DNA of 64,000 nucleotides from Faecalicatena faecalis (GCF_012524165.2 NZ_JABACJ020000013.1:1-64000), one strand, 5' to 3'; shown: positions 33,539 to 41,090, counted from the first letter of the stretch. Program-made: numbers and translations. Notes: generated by a model from the sequence alone, not told the origin.

Positions 33539-34005
33539 CGTTCTTCCTTCACCGCCTCTCTGGTTTTCTGGCGCTCCTTTGGCCGGGATTTGATATGTTC
33601 TGAAAGGTTCCGCAGTTGGCCGAGGATAGAAGCCCTGTCTTTCCCCTTATTCAGCACCTTGTTACTGTATTTCTGGAATGCCGCCGTCATGGCGTCCGCC
33701 TGCCCTGCTTTGAAAAACAGAAGGTAATGGCCGGGGCTGACCTTATGGAACGCATAGTCTACATGAAATTCCTTTGCTATGCGGTCAAACTGCCAGGGTG
33801 CTCCCACAAGGGGCATGGAGTTTTTGGCTCCGTAATGATTCATCAACTTTTTCACGCTTTGGCGGCCCTGCGGGGTCAGTGCCTTCTGGTGGCGCTTTTT
33901 TCCTTCCTCTAAAATCTTCCGTAGAGCGGAAGCCAGCACCCGGCCTGTGAGTTTTGTTGCCCGGATTGAGAGGGCAACCGTTTTTTGGTTTACTTCGTCC
34001 TGCAT
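33535..34005 (-). CDS. PcfB/DUF3801 family protein
   Basis: 156 residues. The start MQDEVNQKTVALSIRATKLTGRVLASALRKIL is the PcfB signature. In pheromone plasmids PcfB-type proteins work with the coupling protein in substrate docking, and here the gene is translationally coupled to virD4. The C-terminal part carries RASILGQLR followed by a basic helix. AAAGGAGGT precedes the ATG. Confidence 0.8.
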   Translation of the reverse strand: MQDEVNQKTVALSIRATKLTGRVLASALRKILEEGKKRHQKALTPQGRQSVKKLMNHYGAKNSMPLVGAPWQFDRIAKEFHVDYAFHKVSPGHYLLFFKAGQADAMTAAFQKYSNKVLNKGKDRASILGQLRNLSEHIKSRPKERQKTREAVKEER

Positions 34006-34096
34006 AATACCTCCTTTCTGTCAGGCTCCCATAAACTCCGGGGGCCCTCTTAACTTTACGGGAGACAGATAACCTCGGGCCAATGTGGCCCGAGGT

Positions 34097-34873
34097 CTAC
34101 CGCTCGGCATGTTTGGCGGGCGGGGATTCCTTTCCCGGTTCTGCCCGTATCTTTTCATTCTGCGTCCGCATGGTGCCTAAGATGGACGGCTTTTTTTCTG
34201 CCGCCTGTTCCAGCCGTTCTATCCGGGCGAGGGCTTTTTCCACGCTGTTCTGCATGGAGAGCAGGCAGGCGCGTTCCGCCCGGTAGGGGGACGCAACTGT
34301 TTTGGCCAGCTTGCCCGGGCCTTTTGCTTCTGATACGGCCTCCTTCCCCATCAGGGCCCGGCCTACATTTTTTAAATGCCTGCCCGCCTCGTGATATTCG
34401 GCTGAAACGGCTTCGATTTTCGCAAGGGCCTTTTCGTCTGTGGCAATCCCGGCCTGAATGGTTTCCTTTACCCCTTCCAGACCTTCCCGCAGATGGAAGA
34501 AGCGGGCCACACCGTCCAGGGCCGCCGTTCCACGCTGTTTAAAATCGGCAAGGGCCTGTTTACAGCCCTCTATGATGTTTTCTTTCAGTATATCAATCTG
34601 CACCCTTAGCTGGGAAACCTTCGCCTCCAATGTCTGAACCGACCTTTGCAGGGCGGCTTTTAACGGTGATTGCTTCATTTCTTGCAATTCCTGCCGCATG
34701 GCGGTAAGCTCCTGAACCGCACTGGAAAGCTGTTCCTCCAGGTCTGACACATGGCCGATCGCGGCCAGGAGATCCTTTGCGCTGGAAAAATTATTTTCCT
34801 TCAGCACGGCCAGCAGTTCCTTCACTTCCTTCTGCTCCGCCAGCCGCTTTTGTCTGGTTTTACTGATAATCAA
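34097..34873 (-). CDS. Coiled-coil ICE protein (DUF6674-like)
   Basis: 258 residues from TTG 34873 behind GGGAG. It is mostly helical: a first segment (1-45) with VKELLAVLKENNF, a long coiled coil (about 45-105), a VARFFHLREGLEGVKETI helix, and a C-terminal coiled coil ending in KKPSILGTMR. No enzyme motif. The DUF6674 assignment is from memory and tentative. It may scaffold the relaxosome or coupling protein. Confidence 0.55.
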   Translation of the reverse strand: MIISKTRQKRLAEQKEVKELLAVLKENNFSSAKDLLAAIGHVSDLEEQLSSAVQELTAMRQELQEMKQSPLKAALQRSVQTLEAKVSQLRVQIDILKENIIEGCKQALADFKQRGTAALDGVARFFHLREGLEGVKETIQAGIATDEKALAKIEAVSAEYHEAGRHLKNVGRALMGKEAVSEAKGPGKLAKTVASPYRAERACLLSMQNSVEKALARIERLEQAAEKKPSILGTMRTQNEKIRAEPGKESPPAKHAER

Positions 34874-34912
34874 TCACTCCCTTCGTAACCTCGGGCCAGC
34901 ATGGCCCGAAGC

Positions 34913-35959
34913 CTACCGTTCGGCCTCCTTCTTAGGCATGGGCGGCTTTTCCTGTCCCGGCTCCTTTGGATATTCCTGCATGGTTTTCAGGATAGATGGT
35001 TTTTCCTGCGCCTTCTTTTGAAGCTGGGAAGGGTGTTCGCCGGAAAGCGGCTGGATACAAGCCAGATGGTCGGCGGCCCAGAGCGCGTTATCGGTAAGCT
35101 GTCGCTGCCATGCGCCCACGCTGGGGGCCCACCGGAATCCGTTCCCTTTGAGTTCCGTCCGGGTATCGGCGTCCGGTTTCCCGTCAAAAAAGATTTGCAG
35201 GCGGTTTTCCTGCCGGTTCATCTCCACATGGCCGCCCTGAAACTCCCAGCCGGAAAATTCTGTTTCGGCCCGTTTGCTTAAATCTTCGATTCGTTCCTTT
35301 ACCCTGCGGATTTCCGCGCTGGTGTTTGTAAGGTCAAAGGGCTTTTTCAGCCAACTGTACCGGGCCATATCCGACTTTAGCTTTTCTATCTGGTTGGGGG
35401 AGAGAAGCGCACAGCTGTCAAGCGTCCCGTGTTTGCGGTAATAAATGTTGACCTCCTTCATAATCAGTTGGGAGCGTTCCAGACCTTCCAGTTTCTCTTT
35501 CAGCTTCGTGACGGCCTCCGGGTCATCTGCGCTGATTCCGCTCATACCGGTGCTGCGGATTTTATCGAGGAGGCCCTGAATATGCCGCCATTCCTCCATG
35601 TTGCTGTCGCGGGCCCGGTTCTGTTTTTCCTTCTGTCTGATGGGGAAGTTGGCAGGCCCGGATATCATGACGGACGGAACCCGTGCGTCAATCGTAAACT
35701 GCTGGTTCATGTTATCCGCCAACTTGCGGGAATAGGTATCAAGCAGGTGGTCGATTTTTTCATGGAACATAGGGTCACCCCTTGCTTTCTGCTTTTCCGC
35801 CACAGCCGCGGCCTTATCTACGAGGTTGCGGTATTCTGTGGTTACGATCCCCTCCTGATAATCATAAAAGCTGTTCATCTCTTTAGCGCGGCGGGCCGCT
35901 GTCTCGTTGATTGGATAGTAGTTGATGTTACCTGCACCTCCTTTGTGGCCTCGGGCCAT
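34913..35959 (-). CDS. Conserved ICE protein of unknown function, start uncertain
   Basis: 348 codons as an ATG-initiated frame, but that ATG is part of a palindrome and has no ribosome site. AAAGGAGGT instead precedes an in-frame ATC at 35926, which would begin INYYPINETAARRAKEMNSF. The middle (about 90-220) is coiled coil. Near 290, GNGFRWAPSVGAWQRQLTDNA is a block common in mobile-element polyvalent proteins. The C terminus has EKPSILKTMQ. It may use a rare AUC start, or the frame may have lost its ATG. Confidence 0.6.
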   Translation of the reverse strand: MARGHKGGAGNINYYPINETAARRAKEMNSFYDYQEGIVTTEYRNLVDKAAAVAEKQKARGDPMFHEKIDHLLDTYSRKLADNMNQQFTIDARVPSVMISGPANFPIRQKEKQNRARDSNMEEWRHIQGLLDKIRSTGMSGISADDPEAVTKLKEKLEGLERSQLIMKEVNIYYRKHGTLDSCALLSPNQIEKLKSDMARYSWLKKPFDLTNTSAEIRRVKERIEDLSKRAETEFSGWEFQGGHVEMNRQENRLQIFFDGKPDADTRTELKGNGFRWAPSVGAWQRQLTDNALWAADHLACIQPLSGEHPSQLQKKAQEKPSILKTMQEYPKEPGQEKPPMPKKEAER

Positions 35960-36009
35960 GTTGGTCCGAAGTCTTAATGTTCCTCATGACCACATTTGTC
36001 AGATAAGCT

Positions 36010-36363
36010 TCAAACATCATCAGCGTTCCGGCCCTGGTGATTAACCGTCACAATCCCGTCCAGGGTGGTTGCCGTGATGTTCAGCCGCTGGGCCACTGCA
36101 ATATCATTCTTTACATCTTCGTCCACAGCGCCGCCGCAGACAACAAGTACCCGGGCCCGCCGGAGCATATCCCGGCGCATGTCAATCCCGTCCTTATGTT
36201 CCTCGGGGATAGCGTCATTGATAAACAGCGGCAGATACAACAGCGGGCAGATAGGTGAGAATCCCGCTTCGTAAGCAATTCGGCAGTATTGGATCGCAAG
36301 AGCGGTGTCAATATCCGGCTCTCCGTTCCATGCCGTAGTAATATAAGCTAAAGGTCGTTTCAC
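36010..36363 (-). CDS. DUF7768/DUF4406-like nucleoside deoxyribosyltransferase-fold protein
   Basis: 117 residues. The start RPLAYITTAWNGEPDIDTALAIQYCRIAYEAGFSPICPLLYLP, followed by ARVLVVCGGAVDEDVKNDIAVAQ, has the Rossmann-like layout of small proteins related to nucleoside 2-deoxyribosyltransferases. Such genes are common in phages and ICEs. ATTTTTACCTCCG on the plus strand gives GGAGG before the ATG. Enzymatic role unproven. Confidence 0.6.
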   Translation of the reverse strand: MKRPLAYITTAWNGEPDIDTALAIQYCRIAYEAGFSPICPLLYLPLFINDAIPEEHKDGIDMRRDMLRRARVLVVCGGAVDEDVKNDIAVAQRLNITATTLDGIVTVNHQGRNADDV

Positions 36364-36419
36364 TATTTTTACCTCCGTTTCTTCTATAAAAAAGTGATAG
36401 CAGAGTAGAGCCCAACCCC

Positions 36420-36664
36420 TCCGCCCCTTCCCGTGGGAAGGGGAACGGCTCAGAGGAATTTATATCCCCATCGCTTGACCGCCTTAAAGCATAACCGGGA
36501 GAAATCTGTCAAGGGTGCGTAGCACCGCCTACGGCGGCAGGCCCTTGACAGATTTTCCCGGCTATGCTATCCCATAAACGGCGATGGGGAATTATATATC
36601 CTTTGAGCTTCGGGGTGTGGGGCTGCGCCCCACGGTCTTAGTCTCGGGTCACACTGGCCCGAAG
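36420..36664. other. Highly structured non-coding region with long nested inverted repeat
   Basis: A CCCCTTCCC-GT-GGGAAGGGG stem lies at about 36424-36443. CCCCATCGC (36466-36474) pairs with GCGATGGGG (36581-36589). Inside, 36488-36515 pairs with 36542-36568 over about 27 bases, including AAATCTGTCAAGGG against CCCTTGACAGATTT. At the apex, CCGCC pairs with GGCGG. A GTGGGG-CTGC-GCCCCAC stem (36617-36633) and a palindrome copy (36642-36664) follow. No ORF is supported. Candidate origin of transfer, single-strand origin or structured RNA. Confidence 0.7.
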
Positions 36665-36670
36665 CCCCGT

Positions 36671-38041
36671 CTATTTCTCCTTGTCAGCCTTTTTCTCCGG
36701 CTTGACCTGTTCCTTCTGCTGTCCCTTCCAATCATCCAGCAGTTTGATGATCTGGTCTTTCATTTCCCGCGGGGTGGCCTCCGCGCCAAAATATTTCCCC
36801 AGCTCTGCACCTGTTAAAATCACCTTGTCTACCTCCTTTTTGTCCTCCATCATGATTCCGTCAATTACGTCACCATTGAGCAGTTTCTTTTCGTCAAGCT
36901 CCCTCATTCGTTTGGCCTGTGCCTGTGTAGGGGAAGCCTGCTGGCTGTCAATGGAGACGGCGATATAGTTCTGGTTTTTCTTATTGATATAGGAAAGCTC
37001 CACGGCTGTCGTGAAACCGATTTTCTTATCGTCCACCAGTTTCATCAGGTCAGGAACCAGCTCATTGAGCCTGATAAAACGCTGAACCTGTTTGACCGCC
37101 ATTTTGTTGCGCTCTGCCACAATCTCATTGGAGCGTTTCCCGGCCTCCTTCGGGTCAACATGGCCCGAGGTGCGGGTTCCCTGATGTTTGATGGCCTCCA
37201 ACTGCATTTTCAGGGCCTTTGCCTTTTCACTGGGGAGGATTTCCTCACGTTGGTTTAAGTTGTCCTCCACCATCTGCGTGATGGCTTCATCATCAGTCAG
37301 GTTACGGACGATACAGGGCATGTCCGTGTAACCTGCCAGTTCGCTGGCCTTCTGGCGGCGGTGGCCGGAAACAATTTCATAACCGCCGCCCTCTAAGGGC
37401 CGGACGATAGCGGGCTGGGTCACGCCCTTGTCCTTGACGCTGGAAACCATGGCTCGCATTTCTTCATCATCACGCACACCGAAGGGGTGATTTTTAAAGG
37501 CATGGAGCTCGTTCAGCTTCAAATAGACAATCTGTTCCTCTCCCCTGCGGGGGGCCTCCTTTGGCGGATCCGGGGGTGTGGGTGTTGCCTGTGCCGGGAC
37601 GCTGGTTTCGGGAGTACCTTTGGAAACCGAAAACGCACTTTTGAGTTTTCCCGGTTTAGCTGTCTGTACGGGCTTTTCCTTTGCTTCTTTTTTGGGAGTG
37701 GCAGTCTTTTTGGCGGGTTCCGGTTTCTCGACTTTTTTCTGTCCAGTCTTTGGCAAATCAGATATCTTAGTAATAGTAGCGGACTGTTTTTTGTCGGGAG
37801 CGGCAGGGCTGGCCTCGGTCTGTTTCTGCTGGGCTTCTTTGACTTCCTTTACAATATCGTCCAGCTTTTTAGAACCAGCGGCTTCTGTTTCTTTCGCTTC
37901 AACCGATTTTGTGTCAGCCGCCTTGTCCTTTTCCTTGCCCGGTTGAGCTACAGCCGAAGCCGTGTCCTTGACCTCCTGACTGACAGGCGGGCCGGTGGGA
38001 GAGGACTGTTCATGTAAAGTTTTAGGCTTTTCATCAGCCAT
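36671..38041 (-). CDS. ParB/Spo0J-like partition protein of the ICE
   Basis: 456 residues from ATG 38041 behind AAAAGGAGG. The first 150 residues are a Lys/Pro/Ala-rich disordered region. A ParB N-terminal domain follows with EIVSGHRRQKASELAGY, the CTP-binding type GHRR motif, then the central helix-turn-helix (about 290-370). No ParA gene is present. TSGHVDPKE within the domain linker is encoded by a palindrome copy (37148-37170). ParB could aid element maintenance or regulate by binding repeated DNA sites. Confidence 0.85.
   Translation of the reverse strand: MADEKPKTLHEQSSPTGPPVSQEVKDTASAVAQPGKEKDKAADTKSVEAKETEAAGSKKLDDIVKEVKEAQQKQTEASPAAPDKKQSATITKISDLPKTGQKKVEKPEPAKKTATPKKEAKEKPVQTAKPGKLKSAFSVSKGTPETSVPAQATPTPPDPPKEAPRRGEEQIVYLKLNELHAFKNHPFGVRDDEEMRAMVSSVKDKGVTQPAIVRPLEGGGYEIVSGHRRQKASELAGYTDMPCIVRNLTDDEAITQMVEDNLNQREEILPSEKAKALKMQLEAIKHQGTRTSGHVDPKEAGKRSNEIVAERNKMAVKQVQRFIRLNELVPDLMKLVDDKKIGFTTAVELSYINKKNQNYIAVSIDSQQASPTQAQAKRMRELDEKKLLNGDVIDGIMMEDKKEVDKVILTGAELGKYFGAEATPREMKDQIIKLLDDWKGQQKEQVKPEKKADKEK
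37148..37170 (-). repeat. In-gene palindrome copy inside parB encoding SGHVDPK
   Basis: Lies between the ParB N-terminal domain and its helix-turn-helix, in a place where a loop can tolerate insertion. Confidence 0.8.
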
Positions 38042-38179
38042 GTGTGCATTACCTCCTTTTCGTTGCATGAAAAAAGGCCCAACCATTACGGTCAGGCCCA
38101 TTAGAAGTGACTTTTATATATGAATACGCTACCGTTAGTCTCTATTGGTATGCGCTGTTTATAAGTGATTGAGAATGAA

Positions 38180-38207
38180 AAGAGACGCCCATATTCGGAC
38201 GTCTCTT
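38180..38207 (-). terminator. Terminator between the right-end cargo gene and parB
   Basis: AAGAGACG pairs with CGTCTCTT; on the minus strand TTTTC follows. It ends transcription of the gene at 38213-39103. Confidence 0.6.
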
Positions 38208-38212
38208 AAACT

Positions 38213-39103
38213 TTATAAAATAGTTGATTCGTCAATATTTTTCAGAATTTCACTATGTAAAAAATTCAACGCATCAATGATGGAGATATAATATTCCTGT
38301 ATAGATATTGATTGAATGAAAGAGTCTAACTTTTGTCCAATCTCTACATCTATATGCTCATATTCGTAATCAAGAACACTTAACCCCAAATCTTGTTCAT
38401 CATTTAATCCAAACACTTCTTTTGCAATCTCATTCTCATGAATTGGTAGCCAAATTTCACTATAGAAGTCCAAATCATCAATAGAATACATATTGGCGCT
38501 AAATGAGTCAAGGAAGGATGGACATCCTTCTTTAAAAAAGGATACACTCTTTACACACCCCATCCAATCAATACGTTTGTTATTGAATAGTGCTTTTTTG
38601 ATATCATCATCAAAATCTTTACGCAATGAGATACCACAATCAATACAATTATTGATTTTATAAACAGAAAAGTTTTCAATCATTTGGTGGTATAATTTTC
38701 TAAATTCTTCTTTAATTAAGTTGATATTAGAGTTAATGGTGTTTTCATATACTTGAATTGTTTTGTTACATAAAGCAAGTATGTTACGTGTACGCGGATA
38801 AAAATAATTTCTATTTTCTGGTTGTAAATAGTTCAAAAGTGGTAATAATTCATTTTCACAACTATCATCTCCGTAAAAATTAATCAAATTTCCCTCATGG
38901 TCGGTTAGTTCCTGAATTTTTAGTAATAGTTTTTCTAAATCTTTACATAGTGGAATCCAATATTCATCACGTGCTTTTATTTTTGTAGTTACTTGTATTT
39001 CTTTTTTCTTACTAGAGATTGTTACATAGTAAGTAATATAGGCTCCTAAAAATGTTGATAATAAAGGTAGCAGTTTATCTAATAGCGTAAATAGGTTATC
39101 CAT
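38213..39103 (-). CDS. Unrecognised membrane-anchored cargo protein at the ICE right end
   Basis: 296 residues, AT-rich and unlike the backbone in composition. A single N-terminal hydrophobic helix (about 8-30, LLPLLSTFLGAYITYYVTI) precedes a Lys-rich stretch and a long cytoplasmic, mainly helical domain. Four Cys (NNCIDCGISLRKD and others) are not in a clear zinc pattern. I do not recognise the family. The position at the boundary of the element and the own terminator suggest accessory cargo, possibly defensive. Confidence 0.6.
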   Translation of the reverse strand: MDNLFTLLDKLLPLLSTFLGAYITYYVTISSKKKEIQVTTKIKARDEYWIPLCKDLEKLLLKIQELTDHEGNLINFYGDDSCENELLPLLNYLQPENRNYFYPRTRNILALCNKTIQVYENTINSNINLIKEEFRKLYHQMIENFSVYKINNCIDCGISLRKDFDDDIKKALFNNKRIDWMGCVKSVSFFKEGCPSFLDSFSANMYSIDDLDFYSEIWLPIHENEIAKEVFGLNDEQDLGLSVLDYEYEHIDVEIGQKLDSFIQSISIQEYYISIIDALNFLHSEILKNIDESTIL

Positions 39104-39296
39104 AGTTATAAATCCTTCACTTAATGATGAAATAAGTATAATACAAAGTCATCAAGAAATAAAGAGACTTATGTATTAACGGATAGCTATAATTTATTAG
39201 GAATCTGCGACAATTTTCGCCTCCTTCCTTTAGGGATAATAAAAAGGACAGGGCTGGCCTGTCCTCTTTAAGCAAACTCTATAGATTCAATCAATG
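39104..39296. other. AT-rich spacer at the ICE right end
   Basis: No gene seen. It contains the upstream region of the cargo gene at 38213-39103 and the terminator at 39239-39265. Confidence 0.4.
39239..39265 (-). terminator. Terminator behind the lipoprotein fragment / native recombinase tail
   Basis: AGGACAGG (39245-39252) pairs with CCTGTCCT (39258-39265); on the minus strand five T follow. It lies about 30 bases after the stop at 39297. In the circular form of the ICE it would terminate the recombinase mRNA, which supports the view that the 39297-39414 codons belong to the recombinase. Confidence 0.65.
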
Positions 39297-39902
39297 CTAT
39301 GAAGCAGATGTAATCTTTTCATCATATTTGAAAACCGCCAAATCTAAAGCTTTTTGGCTTGTCCACTCGTAAATTTCCCTGATGTTCTCAAATGTTACAT
39401 CATGCTTAGGTCGGCCGCCTTTGCGGCCGCCGAGTACGGAACTGTCCTTTAACGCATCCCAGGAGAAGTCGCTCATCTCTTCCCTGGCAACGAGAAAATT
39501 ACCAGCACGCTGGGTCAATTGGGCAAAGTTGACAACATAGTCATTAGCCCCTTCATTATAGGTATAAATAGAGGCCTCCGATCCCATAAAGCCGATATCT
39601 GCCTCCCCGGAGAGTACGGCGGTCATGGTCTTATCTGCGCCAAATCCGCACACGAGATCAAGGTTGATCCCTTCCTCTTTAAAATATCCTTCCTCAACAG
39701 CTACATACATAGGAGCATAAAAAATGGAATGGGCTACTTCGTTCAGTGTCACATCTTTCATTTCCTTTTGACTATCCTTTTCCTGTGCTTTTGAGACTGT
39801 ATTGGAAGAAGTCTCCTTTGGGGAATCCTTAGAGCTGCAGGCACTCAGAAGAGACAGCGCCATAGCAGTCGAAAGAAGTAAAGCAATGATACGCTTTTTC
39901 AT
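39297..39902 (-). pseudogene. 5' fragment of the disrupted solute-binding lipoprotein, fused to the recombinase tail
   Basis: 201 codons. Residues 1-163 are host sequence: lipoprotein signal with lipobox LLSACSS, then the NMT1/THI5-like pattern NEVAHSIFYAPMYVAVEEGYFKEEGI, and GEADIGFMGSEASIY, ending at LGGRKGG. The following 38 residues (RPKHDVTFENIREIYEW to DEKITSAS) are not binding-protein sequence and continue the recombinase frame after GGCGG. The 3' half is at 12120-12684. GGAGGAAA precedes the ATG. The protein would be exported but lacks the second lobe, so transport function is lost while the ICE is integrated. Confidence 0.85.
39415..39419 (-). other. Attachment site at the lipoprotein end of the ICE
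   Basis: GGCGG core on the minus strand. Host side reads CTCGGCGGCCGCAAA before it; ICE side CCGACCTAAGCATG after it. A GGCCGC/GCGGCC inverted repeat overlaps the core (39412-39429). Confidence 0.7.
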
Positions 39903-40064
39903 AAATTTCCTCCTGTAACATCAATCACTTATAATATATGGAAAAATAGAGAATTGGTTCATATCGATAGATTCCTAAAAAAATGTGGTAAAATGACTAC
40001 AGGTTTGATATGATGAAAATAATAATAGGTTGGGAAACTTCTATAATAGTGCAGAGGAGAGCGT

Positions 40065-41090
40065 ATGAGAAAAGAAGCGACACTAGAGCAATGGAAAGAA
40101 CTTTATGAATTATGTGGTAAATTAAAGGAATTGAAACCATGGGAGGAGTTCTGGGATATGGACCTGCTTGTCATCTGTCCAGAGGGTCGCAAGAAGCCTT
40201 ACTTCTGCAGTGTGATGGGCAAAGTCGGTTCCTGCTATGGAATCAGTGTATATAAAGGTTATGAGGGCCTGCAGGATTTTGAAATGCTGGCATCCACAGA
40301 AGGAGGAGGTCCTTCGTCAGAGTATGCGATGTTTGAACAGACCAATCTCACCTGTTATTGGGGAGATCGCGAGGAAGTTCCACAGCCGCAGAAAAACATA
40401 ATAAAGAATCTGGGCTTAAAATTCCGTGGAAGAGGACAGTGGCCGTTCTTTCTTTCCTTTAAAAGGCGCTTTTCCCCGTATACTCCAGATGCAGATGAAG
40501 TAGAGGAGTTGAATGTAGTTTACAAAGGACTGAATGCTCTGCTGAACGACTTTAAGGAACATAAGCCTGCGGTCGACTATGCGAATGGGGAGTTCTTATG
40601 GTATATTTATCAGGGACCGGAAAAAGGATGGAGACAGGAGATTCATGGACTGCCGGATGAAGCAGGACGGGAATATCCAATTGTAGAACTGGAAGATGAA
40701 ATTTTGAAAAAGAAATTGCAGAAAAAGCCATTGATCGATGGCGAGCTGCAGATGGATTTTGTTTATCTCAACGGAAGTGTGAGAGAAGACGGTTATGACA
40801 GGCCTGTCAATCCGCTAGCATTTTTGGTAGTGGATGCCAGCAGTGGTATGGTCGTCACTGTGGATTTGTTAGGGCCGGATGAGGATGAGATTGACAGTGT
40901 CTTGAACTTTTTTGTACAGTTCATAGAACAGTACGGCAGAATCCGAACCGTTAGGGCGAGGAACCCATGGGTATTTTCAGCCCTTCAAGATCTCTGTGAA
41001 TACTGCCGGATTGAGTTGAAAGCGGGAGATATGCCAGAATTAGACGAAGCCGTGAATCATATGAAAGAGTACTTTGATGGACGTCCATAA
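40065..41090 (+). CDS. DUF6930-like protein of unknown function
   Basis: 341 residues, soluble. The C-terminal third (residues about 215-335: DFVYLNGSVREDGYDRPVNPLAFLVVDASSGMVV onward to RTVRARNPWVFSALQDLCEY) resembles the DUF6930 domain. The N-terminal part holds a KPWEEFWDMDLLVI block typical of its companion domain. GAGGAGA precedes the ATG. It is divergent from the disrupted lipoprotein gene. No catalytic motif recognised. Confidence 0.6.
   Translation: MRKEATLEQWKELYELCGKLKELKPWEEFWDMDLLVICPEGRKKPYFCSVMGKVGSCYGISVYKGYEGLQDFEMLASTEGGGPSSEYAMFEQTNLTCYWGDREEVPQPQKNIIKNLGLKFRGRGQWPFFLSFKRRFSPYTPDADEVEELNVVYKGLNALLNDFKEHKPAVDYANGEFLWYIYQGPEKGWRQEIHGLPDEAGREYPIVELEDEILKKKLQKKPLIDGELQMDFVYLNGSVREDGYDRPVNPLAFLVVDASSGMVVTVDLLGPDEDEIDSVLNFFVQFIEQYGRIRTVRARNPWVFSALQDLCEYCRIELKAGDMPELDEAVNHMKEYFDGRP

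Larger units (their letters stand above)
14894..37170. repeat. ICE palindrome family, about 20 copies of TCGGGCCA-N3-TGGCCCGA
   Basis: Copies at 14894-14916, 15541-15562, 16508-16529, 18209-18231, 19740-19762, 20153-20175, 22671-22693, 23189-23211, 24092-24114, 26071-26093, 26188-26210, 29112-29134, 29777-29799, 30481-30503, 31692-31714, 34073-34095, 34889-34911, 35949-35971, 36642-36664 and 37148-37170. Arms are conserved (a C/T choice at the second base of the 10-base arm), the 3-base centre varies. Many lie 0-6 bases after a minus-strand stop codon. None occurs outside the ICE or inside AT-rich cargo. No T-tract follows, so they are not ordinary terminators. Confidence 0.85.
12687..39417 (-). 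mobile_element. Integrative and conjugative element, about 26.7 kb, inserted in a solute-binding protein gene
   Basis: Ends are inferred from two fragments of one binding-protein gene whose reading frames stop matching at a shared GGCGG (12685-12689 and 39415-39419 as CCGCC). Nearly all genes read on the minus strand. The conjugation module (ParB, PcfB, VirD4, Maff2, VirB6, SpoVG-domain protein, PrgI, VirB4, CD1108, DUF4315, CD1107, Cys-rich VLP, MobC, relaxase) resembles CTn4/Tn1549-type elements. Integration uses a large serine recombinase. AT-rich cargo lies at 16607-18115, 20233-21297 and 38213-39103, against a GC-rich backbone. About 20 copies of one palindrome are confined to it. All core functions for self-transfer appear intact. 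Confidence 0.85.

Noticed and set aside
14894..37170. The repeated palindromes as a CRISPR array or as ordinary terminators
   Set aside because: Copies are irregularly spaced by hundreds to thousands of bases with genes between them, and no T-run follows the stems.
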